Assembly (NCBI GenBank): GCA_012799155.1
Contig: JAAZLV010000079.1
Span: forward strand, 1-28,381
Length of the DNA stretch: 28,381 bases
Source: Bacteroidales bacterium
Lineage (GTDB): Bacteria; Bacteroidota; Bacteroidia; Bacteroidales; Dysgonomonadaceae
Reading direction: 5' to 3'
The notes under the pieces are model-generated. The model was not told the origin of the DNA. It searched no databases and saw only the letters and a list, made by a program, of their open reading frames with translations. Every line of letters begins with the position of its first letter. Positions within the stretch are counted from its first letter, which is position 1. Positions 7,641 to 18,100 of this stretch are shown in pieces. A program made the translations under genes and the position numbers.

Positions 7641-8888
7641 TTAAATGGTGAACAATCTTCTCAGATGGCGCTCGTAAATGTTCTCTTCCACGCATGAACC
7701 GACCACATCAGCATATTTCTCCAACATGGATGTATAGGTAGTTCCCATCTCGGCAGCCACCTTGTAAGCCACATGGATCAACTGCCGGAAGTTGGCATTG
7801 TAGTCAGGATGTCCCGGGATATGACGCAATGTGTTGGCATACTTCTCACTACTCCATCCGTTCACCTCTTCTACCGAGGGCAGCTTGGATCCATCGATGT
7901 CAATCACATCTGCATAGGGACCACAGAGCTCCTCCTGTCGGTTGTAAGAGCTTTCATAGATCTTCTTTGCCAGCTCAAGGCCTTCGCCACCGGCGACAGC
8001 CAGTCCGATCACCTCTTCCAGCCAGGTAGTACCGGCCGTTTTCAGGTGCAATCCTTTGTCGTAGCGAAGAATGATATCTGCCATGATGGGGTAGATGGAA
8101 AACTTGTCGCTGCCGGAGTGAACGCTGAGTTTCAATTCCTGTGGCAATCCAAATTCGCGAACGGCATAGTCGATCACCAGCACATCCTCTTCGAACTCTT
8201 TCTCAAACTGTTCCAGGTCACCCACATAGTCAACACCCTTGTTGAAGCGACCGGTGAACTTTGGGGCGATTGTCTGTGCAGGAACGCCCTTGTCTGCCAG
8301 CATCTTGAGGATAAAGAGCAGCTCTACCGGAGTCTGTGGTGATTCCACTTCATCCATAGAGACCTCCGTGATGAAGTTCCCTTCTCCCTTCTCTTTTTTC
8401 AGAAAAGCGTAAATTTCCGAAGCATGCTGAGTGGCAGCCAGAAACTTGGATGCAATGGTTTCCAGGAGCTCTTTTGTCACCTGCAAGGGAGCTTCCATGC
8501 CGGGAATCTGCAATTCGCCCATATACTTCTCACAAGAAGCAACAAATGCATCCACCTCATCCTTGCTGCTTTCCTTACCAATAAAGGAGGCCACATCGAG
8601 GGTGAAGAAGTCTGATACCTCCACATATTTGGCCACGGTGCTGAGGTTGATATGATCGGCATCCACGAAATAGAGGCCCTTGAAGTCAAGCGCTTTCACC
8701 GCTGCATCGGCCTCTTTACGGGTGTCTGCGGGAACGGTACCCACGTAGATATGTTCACGGTTGGATTTGTTCCAAACAGGGCTAATATCCAGTCCCTTTT
8801 CATTTGCCTTCATGATGGCTTTCAACTGTGCCTTGCCCTGATAGGTGAAACGGTCACCCACACCAATACTGTATTTACCTAATTTCAT
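7641..8888 (-). CDS. uxaE: Tagaturonate 3-epimerase
   Basis: 415 residues from the ATG at 8888; a TTG three codons upstream is in frame but is a poorer start. The whole sequence matches the UxaE family first described in Thermotoga, which interconverts D-tagaturonate and D-fructuronate and so merges galacturonate into the glucuronate branch. Recognisable segments are the N-terminal KLGKYSIGVGDRFTYQGKAQ, the conserved HSGSDKFSIYPIM near residue 257, and HVAYKVAAEMG near the C-terminus. The gene starts 12 bp after uxaC, so the two are almost certainly co-transcribed. UxaE replaces the UxaB/UxaA branch (tagaturonate reductase, altronate dehydratase) of enterobacteria, and neither gene is seen here. 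Confidence 0.9.
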   Translation of the reverse strand: MKLGKYSIGVGDRFTYQGKAQLKAIMKANEKGLDISPVWNKSNREHIYVGTVPADTRKEADAAVKALDFKGLYFVDADHINLSTVAKYVEVSDFFTLDVASFIGKESSKDEVDAFVASCEKYMGELQIPGMEAPLQVTKELLETIASKFLAATQHASEIYAFLKKEKGEGNFITEVSMDEVESPQTPVELLFILKMLADKGVPAQTIAPKFTGRFNKGVDYVGDLEQFEKEFEEDVLVIDYAVREFGLPQELKLSVHSGSDKFSIYPIMADIILRYDKGLHLKTAGTTWLEEVIGLAVAGGEGLELAKKIYESSYNRQEELCGPYADVIDIDGSKLPSVEEVNGWSSEKYANTLRHIPGHPDYNANFRQLIHVAYKVAAEMGTTYTSMLEKYADVVGSCVEENIYERHLRRLFTI

Positions 8889-8900
8889 CTTATACAAATA

Positions 8901-10307
8901 TTAAAAGTTAAAAAATTTGTTCGCATTTTGATAGGAGATGTTCTCCACCATCTCACCGAGAAAGGCCATTTCAGAGGCAGGGAGCAATCCTTTTTCCAGA
9001 TCGTCGCCAATCAGGTTGCAAAGGATCCGGCGGAAATATTCGTGGCGCGGGTAGGAGAGGAAACTGCGCGAGTCGGTGAGCATCCCCACAAAACGACTCA
9101 ACAGCCCCAGGTTAGAGAGTGAGTTCATCTGAGCCTCCATTCCTGTCTTCTGATCGAGGAACCACCAACCGGAACCGAACTGTATCTTGCCGGCTACGGA
9201 ACCATCCTGGAAATTACCGATCATGGTGGCAATCATATCGTTGTCACGCGGGTTGAGATTGTAAATGATGGTCTTTGCCAGCTTGTTGTCCGTGTCAAGC
9301 TTGTCGAAGAATCGGCTCATAGCCTTTGCCACGGTGAAGTCACCAATTGAGTCGAAGCCGGTATCGGGGCCCAGCTTGTTAAAGAGACGTGTGTTGTTGT
9401 TGCGGATGGCGCCATAGTGGAACTGCTGGGTCCACCCTTTCTCCCAGTCCATAAGGGCTCCTTCGTGCAGCATGGCCGATTTAAATTTTCTGATCTCCGC
9501 TCCTGTCAGCTCGTTCCCGCCATACACCTTGTCAAAGATAGTTTCGATCTCTTTTTCTGTATACTCTTCGGCATAAAACTCTTCAATCCCGTGATCAGAA
9601 AGCTTGCAGCCCACCGAAGCGAAGAAGTCGTGTCGGATGCGCAGTGCTTCAATCAGATCACCGAATTTGCTGATGGTGACACTGGACACTTCTGATAGTT
9701 TCTCAAGATAGGCCCGGTATTCTTTCGCGTTTTCCACCGCCATTGCTTTGTCGGGACGCCAGGTGGGCAGAACTTTGATACCAAAACCCTCCTCTTTGAG
9801 CGAGAGATGATGCTCAAGCGAGTCTACAGGATCATCGGTGGTACATACCACCTTCACGTTGAACATCTTCATCAGACCCCTGGCTGAATATTCCGGTGTC
9901 CGCAATTTTTCAGTACATTGATCATAAATCTCCCTGGCGGTAGTGGGGGTCAATAATTTCTCCACACCGAATGCCGACTTCAGCTCGAGGTGTGTCCAGT
10001 GATACAATGGGTTTCGCATGGTGTAAGGTACCGTTTCGGCCCATTTCTCAAATTTCTCCCAATCGCTCGTATCCTTACCGGTGCAGTATTTTTCATCCAC
10101 ACCGTTGGTGCGCATCGCCCGCCATTTGTAATGATCACCTTCGAGCCATATTTGCCCGAGGTTGTCGAACCGGTGATTATCTGCGATATAGGCAGGGTTC
10201 AAATGACAATGGTAATCAATGATGGGCTGTTTTGCCGCATGCTCGTGATAGAGCTGACGTGCAGCATCACTTTGCAATAAAAAATCTTCGTGAATAAATG
10301 GTTTCAT
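8901..10307 (-). CDS. uxaC: Uronate isomerase
   Basis: A 468-residue amidohydrolase-fold enzyme converting D-galacturonate to D-tagaturonate and D-glucuronate to D-fructuronate. The N-terminal metal motif His33-x-His35 lies in IIDYHCHLNP. Family signatures further along are VVCTTDDPVDSLEHH, RHDFFASVGCKLSDHG, FGSGWWFLDQK and MLTDSRSFLSYPRHEYFRR. Length is as expected for UxaC. It is the first catabolic gene of the left arm, 117 bp downstream of the regulator gene. A promoter-like TATCTTTG lies about 90 bp before its ATG, so it can plausibly start its own transcript. It begins a cytoplasmic route continued by uxaE and uxuB. Confidence 0.97.
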   Translation of the reverse strand: MKPFIHEDFLLQSDAARQLYHEHAAKQPIIDYHCHLNPAYIADNHRFDNLGQIWLEGDHYKWRAMRTNGVDEKYCTGKDTSDWEKFEKWAETVPYTMRNPLYHWTHLELKSAFGVEKLLTPTTAREIYDQCTEKLRTPEYSARGLMKMFNVKVVCTTDDPVDSLEHHLSLKEEGFGIKVLPTWRPDKAMAVENAKEYRAYLEKLSEVSSVTISKFGDLIEALRIRHDFFASVGCKLSDHGIEEFYAEEYTEKEIETIFDKVYGGNELTGAEIRKFKSAMLHEGALMDWEKGWTQQFHYGAIRNNNTRLFNKLGPDTGFDSIGDFTVAKAMSRFFDKLDTDNKLAKTIIYNLNPRDNDMIATMIGNFQDGSVAGKIQFGSGWWFLDQKTGMEAQMNSLSNLGLLSRFVGMLTDSRSFLSYPRHEYFRRILCNLIGDDLEKGLLPASEMAFLGEMVENISYQNANKFFNF

Positions 10308-10424
10308 ATCGTCTGCTTAATGTGAATTATATCTCTGTATCCGAAACGGGGAGTATTTGAACGAACCTCTGCGACAGGAAGGAATATCCGAATCTCAAAG
10401 ATACCACTTTTTAATTTAACTTTT
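10308..10424 (-). promoter_or_regulatory. Spacer upstream of uxaC with TATCTTTG promoter-like element
   Basis: The 117-bp gap between the regulator stop and uxaC holds, on the minus strand, TATCTTTG at 10403-10396, an exact match to the Bacteroidota -7 consensus TAnnTTTG. No TTTG box sits at the usual 19-21 nt spacing; one lies about 27 nt upstream. The predicted leader would be about 80 nt. No terminator-like hairpin was seen after the regulator. Assignment is by motif only. Confidence 0.45.
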
Positions 10425-13400
10425 TCACTCCAAATCATATTCTTTAGTTGCCGGTATCGGACTAATATTCATTCTTCTGTATGCTGTTGGCGTCATCTGG
10501 TACTTATTCTTGAAACATCTGGAGAAGTACTTGGCATCATTCATTCCCACCATGTAAGAGATCTCCTTGATGGTGTAATCTTCCTGTAACAGTAACACGG
10601 CAGCATGCTGCATCAACACATCGCGTACATACTCCACCGGCGCCAAGCCGGTGAGTCCTTTCACCTTCTTGAAAAAAACAGATCGGCTCATCCCCATCTC
10701 CACCGCCAGGTCTTCAATCACATAATCGTTGTTACCCAGGTGCGCTTCAATGAACCTGTTGATTGACTGGATAAATACCAGATCCTTATCGTTGGCAACT
10801 GTTTCATTGTTGCTGGCCTCCTCCGACAACATACCGGGTGAGTGGTAGACCCTGTTGCGATAAAAATTCTGCAATTCATTTCTCCTTTGCAACAGGCTTT
10901 TCACTCTCGCCTTGAAGAATGAGACGCTGAAAGGTTTGGAAATGTACTCATCGGCCCCTTGTTCAAATCCCTCCAGCTTACTCTCAAGCGTTGTTTTGGC
11001 CGTGAGCAACAGAAAAAGAATGTGACTGGTCTGCACATTCTTTCGGACATTCTCAAGCAGCTCCATGCCATCTGCTTCAGGCATCATGATATCACTCACA
11101 ATGAAATCGGGTATCAACTCCTGTGCTTTCTCAAATCCCTCCACGCCGTTTGATGCTTCATGCACTTCATAGTCTTCCTCCAGGATGGAGCGAATGAACT
11201 GACGCAGATCCTCATCATCTTCCACAACCAATACCAGGGGATGTTCGTTCATATGGGTGAACGATTCACACGGAGCAACCGAACCATTTTGTACCTCCTC
11301 ATTTTCTGACACTCTCCCGCTGACGGTAGTTTCATCGATGGTGACCTCGGGGCCAAGATGTGCAATCCCCTTCTTGAAGAAGAGGGTGAAGCAGCTGCCC
11401 TGGTTCACCTCGCTCTCCACTGCTATGCGTGCCATATGCTTGTCGGCCAATTCTTTTACAATGGAGAGGCCTATGCCGGTACTGGGCTTGCTCTTGTCTT
11501 CGTTGAACGACTCAAAACGCCTGAACAACCGTGCCTGTTTCTCCTTCGAGATTCCGGAGCCGGTATCCCTGATCTCAACAGCAAACTCATTGTTTAGGTT
11601 GTAGAGGGTTACAGTTATTGATTTTCCAGACGGAGTATACTTGAACGCATTCGAAAGCAGGTTCAGAATGATCTTCTCCAATGCTTCACCATCGGCCCAG
11701 ATAATTGCATCGCCAGCTCGGTTCACGAACCGGTAGTCGATCTTCCTGATCTCCGCATTTTTGACATATCCCTCGAAAAGGTTCTCAATAAACGGGGCTG
11801 CCTCAATCCTGTGTACAGTGAGTGGCAACTGTGACATCTTCTGGAAATCTAGGATCTGGTTCACCATGTTCAGCAACCGGTTGGTATTCTTAGAGACTAG
11901 CTTGAGCTGATTCTTCACAAGTGTTGGAGTGCTGCTACTGGAGAGAAGATTCTCAATGGGCGAGACAATCATGGTGAGCGGGGTGCGGATCTCATGTGAG
12001 ATGTTGGTGAAGAACCGTGTCTTGATCTCCGATTCACGTTTCTCCAGGATAATCTTGTTGCGCATCCGGTAAAAGGTATAGAGTATCCTGTAGGCAAAAT
12101 AAAGTATCAACAACAGCAATAGCACGTAGATTAAATACGCCCATCCGGTGGCCCAGAATGGCGGCATCACTTCGATGGTCAGCAGTCGCTCGTTATCAGC
12201 CCATACGCCGTCGCTGTTTGTCGATCTCACCCGGAAGAGATACTTGCCCGGGGATAGATTGGTGTAGTTGGCAATCCGTTGGTTACCGGAAAAGATCCAC
12301 TCCTTATCAAACCCATCCAACTTATAGGCGTAAAAGATATTCTCAGGATCGATGTAATCGAGTGCTGCAAACTCAATACTGAAAAAATTCTGGTTGTGCT
12401 TCAACTGCAACCTGTCAGTCAGATGAATGTCACGTTTCAGCGGACCATCAGGCGTGATGGGAACGGAACGGTTGAATAGCCTGAACTGCACCAATGCCAG
12501 GTAGGGATTAAAAGTGTTGTTCCTCACCTGATCGGGATCAAAAAGAATCATTCCGTGTGAGTACCCGAATAGCATTCTCCCGTCACGCAGCCGGCACCTG
12601 GAGTCTTCAGAGAAATTATTTCGTTTCAACAGCCGTTTCATCTCACTGAAGTTCTCAAATGTCTCATCGCTACGGTTGAATTTGGTCAGCCCACCTTCGC
12701 TGCCAACCCAGATGTTACCGAGCCGGTCCTCCTGTAAAGAAAGAATGATGTTGGAGGGGAGTCCATGGTTGCTATCGTATGTCTCGAATAGAATCGGGAA
12801 TCCCATACTATCGGTTTCCGACACCCGGCTGATCCCCCCCCCGAAGCTACCGATGAAAGTCTCTCCATCCTCAGTGGTACAAATGTCGATGATATCATTG
12901 GCACCCACAGTGCCGGGATCATCGCTGTTGTGAACGTAGGTCTTGTAAGAGATCGCATCGGCGCTTCTGAAATCGGGGTCAAACATAATCAAGCCTAAAG
13001 TTGTTCCCACACAAATATTCCCGTAGCGGTCCTCGTTGATGATTCGCACCTGATCACCCAGGCTGAAGGGATAGCCTGTTAGTCCGTTTCCATGGTGAAT
13101 CACCCTCTCACCACCGGTACCATGGAGTATCAGGTTGATTCCACCTCCAAATGTTCCAACCCAGATATTCCCATTCTTGTCTTCATAGATGGAATAAACG
13201 TGGTTGTCACTCAGCGAGTGGATATCTCCCGGGCTATGTTGTATCCGGTGGATCGCATAGGTCTCACCACCCTCATCCGGTGTCAAACGGTAAATACCTT
13301 CTCCCTTGGTGCCAATCCATATGTTCTGTTGGGAATCTTCTGTGATGCAATAGGCGATGCCTCTCAACGGATTGCCCTTGCCGATAGTTCCCTTCTCGGT

Positions 13401-14855
13401 GAGAATACCCTTTTCCTTTAGTGAAGCGTCGTAGAGATGGATCATCCCATCTTTGGTGGCAGCCCAAATGGTACCTTGTGAGTCCTCAAAGATGGGACGC
13501 ACATCATTGCTGATGGTGGAATGGATATTGTCGTTCAGTAATATAGACCGAAACTGACTATCATCAAAGAAGATCACCTTCTCCAGTCCGTGTGACCGGG
13601 TACACATCCAGAGGTTTCCTTGCCTGTCGGAGTAGGCTGAGTGCATCATGTTGGAAAACAACCAGGAAGGAGAGAAAGGCTCGTTGTAGAAGGGGACCAG
13701 ATGGTCAGTCTCTGGATCATAAAGTGAGAATCCTCCCCCCCGGGGATGAATCCAAAGACGATCCTCAATGTCTTCAAAGATAAAAAAGTTGGGGGGGAAT
13801 ACACTCGTTTCGGTACTCTCAATAAATGGCTTGTAATGAAGATATTGACGAGAATAGGGATTGAACCTTGCGACCCCGAGGTGATCTGTTTCGAACCACA
13901 GATTTCTGTTCTTATCCAGGTAATAGGAAAATATCTGAGCAGAAGCCATTTCAGGGAGAGTTTGCCGGTTATAAATCTCCACGCTGCCATCGTGAGTGTT
14001 GTATATAACGAAACCGCTATGAGATGAGATCACTGCAATCTTATCTGTTGAGATTTCATCGATGGCAATCACATCGGTGGTCAAACCTGTGTGCAATGGA
14101 TGAAAGCTCCCTTTCTTCTTGTCGTAACGCCAGATGACACCTTTATCAGCACCAAACCAAATCTCCTCGTTCAGTTCTAAGACGCAGAAAAAGGAAAACT
14201 CATCGGAAAAAGGTGTATTGGTCGCCGGATGGAAGTAAAAAATGGGCACACTGCTTCCGGCCTCAAGGAAAGTAAGACCTCTGCCGGTAAGGAACCAGCA
14301 ATTCCCCTCACTGTCTTCATGCACCCCGTTCACCCGGTTGTCGGTAAGATTGTGATTGCGCGTATGATACTGATTGGCATGAAACAGTGAGTCCGTGACA
14401 ACGATGCATCCATCTTCTTCAGACAGAAGCCAGACATTCCCATTTGATGAAGAAATGATACCGGATGCAGCAAAGGGATGACCCTCGAGACCCGAAATAG
14501 CTCCTGTACCGGTAAAGGTCTCTGTGCGGACATCAAAACGATAAGCATGGTTGTCGTATGTCAGGGTCCAGATGTTACGGTAACGATCCTCAAAGAGGTG
14601 ATCAATCCTACTGCTCTGTGATGCGATATCTGTGCTACCGGGCAGGTGGTAGGTTTTGAAGGTATAACCATCGAACCTGCTCAGGCCATCCCAGGTGCTG
14701 AACCACATAAATCCACTCCGGTCTTGCAGGATATCGGTGATGGTATGTTGCGGGAGTCCGTCCTCTGGACCATAATGAACAAAGTAAGCCTCCGGTTGTG
14801 CCTTGAGGGGAACCACAACCACGAGAATTAAAAACAGCAGAATTTTTATGTTCAT
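10425..14855 (-). CDS. Hybrid two-component system regulator (HTCS): sensor, kinase, receiver, AraC output
   Basis: 1476 residues from the ATG at 14855 (an in-frame ATG 33 bp upstream precedes a poor signal). Domain order: signal peptide (1-19); about fourteen Reg_prop beta-propeller repeats to about residue 790; a Y_Y_Y domain (about 820-895); a transmembrane helix (about 900-925); a HisKA dimerisation domain with His954 in NISHEIRTPL; a HATPase with N-box LLNAF-type and STGIGLS; a receiver with Asp1255 in VSDIMMP; and a C-terminal AraC double helix-turn-helix (about 1356-1462). All catalytic positions are intact. HTCS proteins bind an oligosaccharide in the periplasm and activate their PUL directly. 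It is divergent from susC and upstream of the uronate operon, so it probably senses a pectic oligosaccharide and controls both arms. Confidence 0.96.
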   Translation of the reverse strand: MNIKILLFLILVVVVPLKAQPEAYFVHYGPEDGLPQHTITDILQDRSGFMWFSTWDGLSRFDGYTFKTYHLPGSTDIASQSSRIDHLFEDRYRNIWTLTYDNHAYRFDVRTETFTGTGAISGLEGHPFAASGIISSSNGNVWLLSEEDGCIVVTDSLFHANQYHTRNHNLTDNRVNGVHEDSEGNCWFLTGRGLTFLEAGSSVPIFYFHPATNTPFSDEFSFFCVLELNEEIWFGADKGVIWRYDKKKGSFHPLHTGLTTDVIAIDEISTDKIAVISSHSGFVIYNTHDGSVEIYNRQTLPEMASAQIFSYYLDKNRNLWFETDHLGVARFNPYSRQYLHYKPFIESTETSVFPPNFFIFEDIEDRLWIHPRGGGFSLYDPETDHLVPFYNEPFSPSWLFSNMMHSAYSDRQGNLWMCTRSHGLEKVIFFDDSQFRSILLNDNIHSTISNDVRPIFEDSQGTIWAATKDGMIHLYDASLKEKGILTEKGTIGKGNPLRGIAYCITEDSQQNIWIGTKGEGIYRLTPDEGGETYAIHRIQHSPGDIHSLSDNHVYSIYEDKNGNIWVGTFGGGINLILHGTGGERVIHHGNGLTGYPFSLGDQVRIINEDRYGNICVGTTLGLIMFDPDFRSADAISYKTYVHNSDDPGTVGANDIIDICTTEDGETFIGSFGGGISRVSETDSMGFPILFETYDSNHGLPSNIILSLQEDRLGNIWVGSEGGLTKFNRSDETFENFSEMKRLLKRNNFSEDSRCRLRDGRMLFGYSHGMILFDPDQVRNNTFNPYLALVQFRLFNRSVPITPDGPLKRDIHLTDRLQLKHNQNFFSIEFAALDYIDPENIFYAYKLDGFDKEWIFSGNQRIANYTNLSPGKYLFRVRSTNSDGVWADNERLLTIEVMPPFWATGWAYLIYVLLLLLILYFAYRILYTFYRMRNKIILEKRESEIKTRFFTNISHEIRTPLTMIVSPIENLLSSSSTPTLVKNQLKLVSKNTNRLLNMVNQILDFQKMSQLPLTVHRIEAAPFIENLFEGYVKNAEIRKIDYRFVNRAGDAIIWADGEALEKIILNLLSNAFKYTPSGKSITVTLYNLNNEFAVEIRDTGSGISKEKQARLFRRFESFNEDKSKPSTGIGLSIVKELADKHMARIAVESEVNQGSCFTLFFKKGIAHLGPEVTIDETTVSGRVSENEEVQNGSVAPCESFTHMNEHPLVLVVEDDEDLRQFIRSILEEDYEVHEASNGVEGFEKAQELIPDFIVSDIMMPEADGMELLENVRKNVQTSHILFLLLTAKTTLESKLEGFEQGADEYISKPFSVSFFKARVKSLLQRRNELQNFYRNRVYHSPGMLSEEASNNETVANDKDLVFIQSINRFIEAHLGNNDYVIEDLAVEMGMSRSVFFKKVKGLTGLAPVEYVRDVLMQHAAVLLLQEDYTIKEISYMVGMNDAKYFSRCFKNKYQMTPTAYRRMNISPIPATKEYDLE
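12834..12842. repeat. Nine-base homopolymer C/G tract inside the HTCS sensor
   Basis: A run of nine C on the plus strand (nine G in the coding strand) encodes three glycines in SFGGGISR of the propeller. Seven-base runs lie at 13735-13741 (C on the plus strand) and 13791-13797 (G on the plus strand) in the same gene. The reading frame is open here. Long G tracts can slip during replication. Confidence 0.9.
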
Positions 14856-15194
14856 TACACTTATATTTTGCTCCCTACAAATATACATTTATTTGCTCTT
14901 TCCCTTCAGCATTTTCGATCTTATAACAATATATCACCCCTTAAAAACCAATTTATCACCTCCAGTTCCATTCTAATACATTATCATTGTAATTAGAAAA
15001 TGCCAAAACACTGAATACGAACTATTATGTCAGCGATAAAAGCAAAAACAAATGAATGTTAACTATTTAAACAGTAAGCAACACTTAAATTGAAACTCGA
15101 TACGCATGAAAAAAAAAGTACCTTGAAAGAGAGAGATGGATGAGCCTCCATCTAATATGATGAACAATTATTTACTCACTTATTTTTAATAAAC
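14856..15194. promoter_or_regulatory. Divergent intergenic regulatory region between HTCS and susC
   Basis: 339 bp, AT-rich, with no credible gene; a six-codon ATG-to-stop run at 15106-15126 is probably chance. On the minus strand, TATATTTG at 14885-14878 matches the TAnnTTTG -7 element and would give a short leader for the regulator. On the plus strand I find no TAnnTTTG before susC, which fits a promoter that depends on the AraC-type activator. A dyad lies at 15134-15153. The regulator's operator should lie here but could not be identified. Confidence 0.7.
15134..15153 (+). other. Perfect 7-bp dyad in susC leader
   Basis: AGATGGA and TCCATCT flank a six-base spacer, 41 bp before the first susC ATG. 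It could be a leader-RNA hairpin or a protein-binding dyad. It has no T-tract. Confidence 0.5.
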
Positions 15195-18100
15195 ATGACA
15201 AATATGAATGAAACAGGAATGAAAAGAAAAGTAACCATCGGTTTACTACTCCTACTTCTCTTTTCAATGGGTATTTCAGCCCAAGAGAGAACGATTCGTG
15301 GGGTTGTGGAAGACTCCAACGGCGAACCAATTATTGGTGCCAATGTGATGGTGAAAGGTACGAGCATCGGTGCTGCCACGGATCTGGAAGGAAATTACAC
15401 ACTTTCCGTTCCCACTTCAGCAACCACACTCTACGTATCCTACATCGGTATGAAGGAAGCAGAAGCACCCATCACCGGTAACGTGGTCAATTTCACCCTC
15501 GAAGAAGATATATCCAACCTTGATGAGGTTGTGGTAATCGGTTATGGAACGATGCGAAAACGTGACCTTACCGGATCTGTGTCCTCGGTGAATGCCGAGA
15601 CACTGGCCGCAGTACCGGTAGCCTCCGCCGTGGAGGCTATAACCGGTAAGATGGCCGGGGTGCAGGTACTCACCACAGAGGGTTCACCCGATGCCGAGAT
15701 GCGCATTCGTGTTCGTGGTGGAGGCTCGATCACGCAGAGTAACGATCCTCTCTTCATTGTGGATGGTTTCCCCGTAAGTACCATCTCAGACATCCCGCCT
15801 ACCGATATTGAGTCGATTGATGTACTGAAAGATGCTTCCTCGACCGCCATATACGGATCACGTGGCGCCAACGGGGTTGTCATCGTAACAACTAAGTCGG
15901 GACAAGCTGGCAAACTTCGGCTAAGTTACAATGCATACTTCGGTGTGAAGCAGATCGCGAAAACAATGGAAGTGCTCTCACCCTATGATTATGCATCTTG
16001 GCAGTATGAACTGGCAGCCCTCAAAGGCAACGATGCCATAGAGAATTACAATTCTTTCTTCGGCAACTACCAGGACATCGATCTCTACCGCAATGTACCT
16101 TACAACGATTGGCAGGATCTCACTTTCGGACGTCCCGGCAGCTCCATGAACCACAGCCTGAGCCTCAACGGCGGAAGTGAAAAGATGACCTACGCATTCA
16201 ACTTCTCACATCTCTCCGACAAGGCTATCATGGAAGATTCCGACTACCGTCGCAACAGCATGAGCCTGAAGCTTAACAACAAGGCTACAGACCGTATCGC
16301 ACTCGATTTCTCGGTACGCTACACCGACACCAAGATCAACGGGGGTGGTGCCAACGATGCCAATAGTACGCTCGATACCGACAAGCGGTTAAAGTACTCA
16401 GTGATATACACTCCCATACCGCTGAAGAACCTCGATGCTTCTGCCGGTAGTGCCGACGACGACCTGGGGAACCTCTACAACCCACTGGTATCCATCAGCG
16501 ACAACGCCCGTGAGAAGACTCAGAAGCGTCTCAACATGGCAGGAAGTGCCACCTGGGAGATGATCGACAACCTGAAACTTCGCTCAGAGGTTGGAATGGA
16601 CAGCCAGAACGACGGAGACCAACGCTACTGGGGTCTAACTACATATTATATCAAGAACTACCCCTCGGTCGACAATCAGGGTAAGCCCGCCATCCGTCTG
16701 GTTAACCGTGAACGACAGGCATTGCGAAATACCAACACCATCAACTACGATTTCGAGAATCATCTTGGAGAGGACCACAGCCTGAACATGATGGCGGGTC
16801 ACGAATACATCATACGCAAAGGAATCACGCTTACCGATGAGGTTCACGGCTTCCCAGCAACCTTTACAGCCAATGATGCCTGGCGGCTCTCCTCGCAGGG
16901 GGTACCCTACACCATCGACAACTATTACAACGAGGATGACAAGCTACTCTCCTACTTCGGTCGTATCAACTACGATTACATGAGCAAGTACCTGGTGAGC
17001 GCCACCTTCCGTGCCGATGCCTCCTCCAAGTTCAGCAAAGAAAACAGATGGGGTTATTTCCCTTCAGCTGCCGCTGCCTGGCGCATCTCCTCTGAACCAT
17101 TCATGGAGGGAACCAAGGGATGGCTTGAGGACCTGAAGCTGAGAGCCAGCTTCGGTACCGCCGGCAACAACAACATCCCTTCCGGACAGCTGGTTCAAAT
17201 GTTTGAATCGAAAGCCACTTCATGGATCAACGGCTTCTCAAGTTACTGGGCACCTTCAAAAGTGATGGCCAACCCAGACCTGAAATGGGAGACCACCATC
17301 ACACGTAACTTAGGACTCGATTTCTCTCTTTTGGGAGGACGTTTGAGTGGTACGGTGGAAGCTTATCGCAACACCACCAGTGACCTGCTGATCGAGTTCC
17401 CCGTTGCTGGTACCGGTTACGACACACAGTACCGCAACATGGGTGAGAACCAAAACCAGGGGATTGAAGCAACACTTAACTGGTATGCTGTCAACAGGAA
17501 GAACTTCACACTCAGCTTCAGTGGTAACATTGGCTTCAATAAAACTGAGATCCAGAGCCTGGGTATCATGAACGACTTTGGATATGAGACCTATTGGGCC
17601 TCATCCGAGATTGGATATGATTACTGGATTGCCAAGGGAGGTGCCGTTGGCCAGATGTTCGGATATCATTCCGACGGTCGATATGAGGTGGATGACTTCA
17701 TCGATTATAACGAAACAACAAACCGTTGGAACCTCAAGGAAGGGGTTGCAGATGCCTCCGGCGTGGTGGGTACCATACGACCGGGATCGATGAAACTGAA
17801 AGACCTCGACGGTGACGACATCATCAGCGTAGATGACCGTGAGATCATCGGCGACGCAAACCCAGTTCACACCGGCGGATTCACGCTCAACTCCACTTTT
17901 TACGGCTTTGACCTCGCTGCTGCCTTTAACTGGAGCTACGGCAATGACATTTACAATGCCAACAAGATTGAGTTCTCCCACACCGGGAAGTACCAATACC
18001 GAAACATGATCACCACCATGGAGCCGGGCAAGCGTTGGACCAACCTGCGCGAAGATGGCACAATCAGCAATGATCCCGCAGAACTAGCGGCCATGAATGT

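Noticed and set aside
15106..15126. Six-codon leader-peptide-like ORF (MKKKVP) before susC
   Set aside because: It is too short, has no ribosome site and no regulatory codon pattern; likely chance in an A-run.
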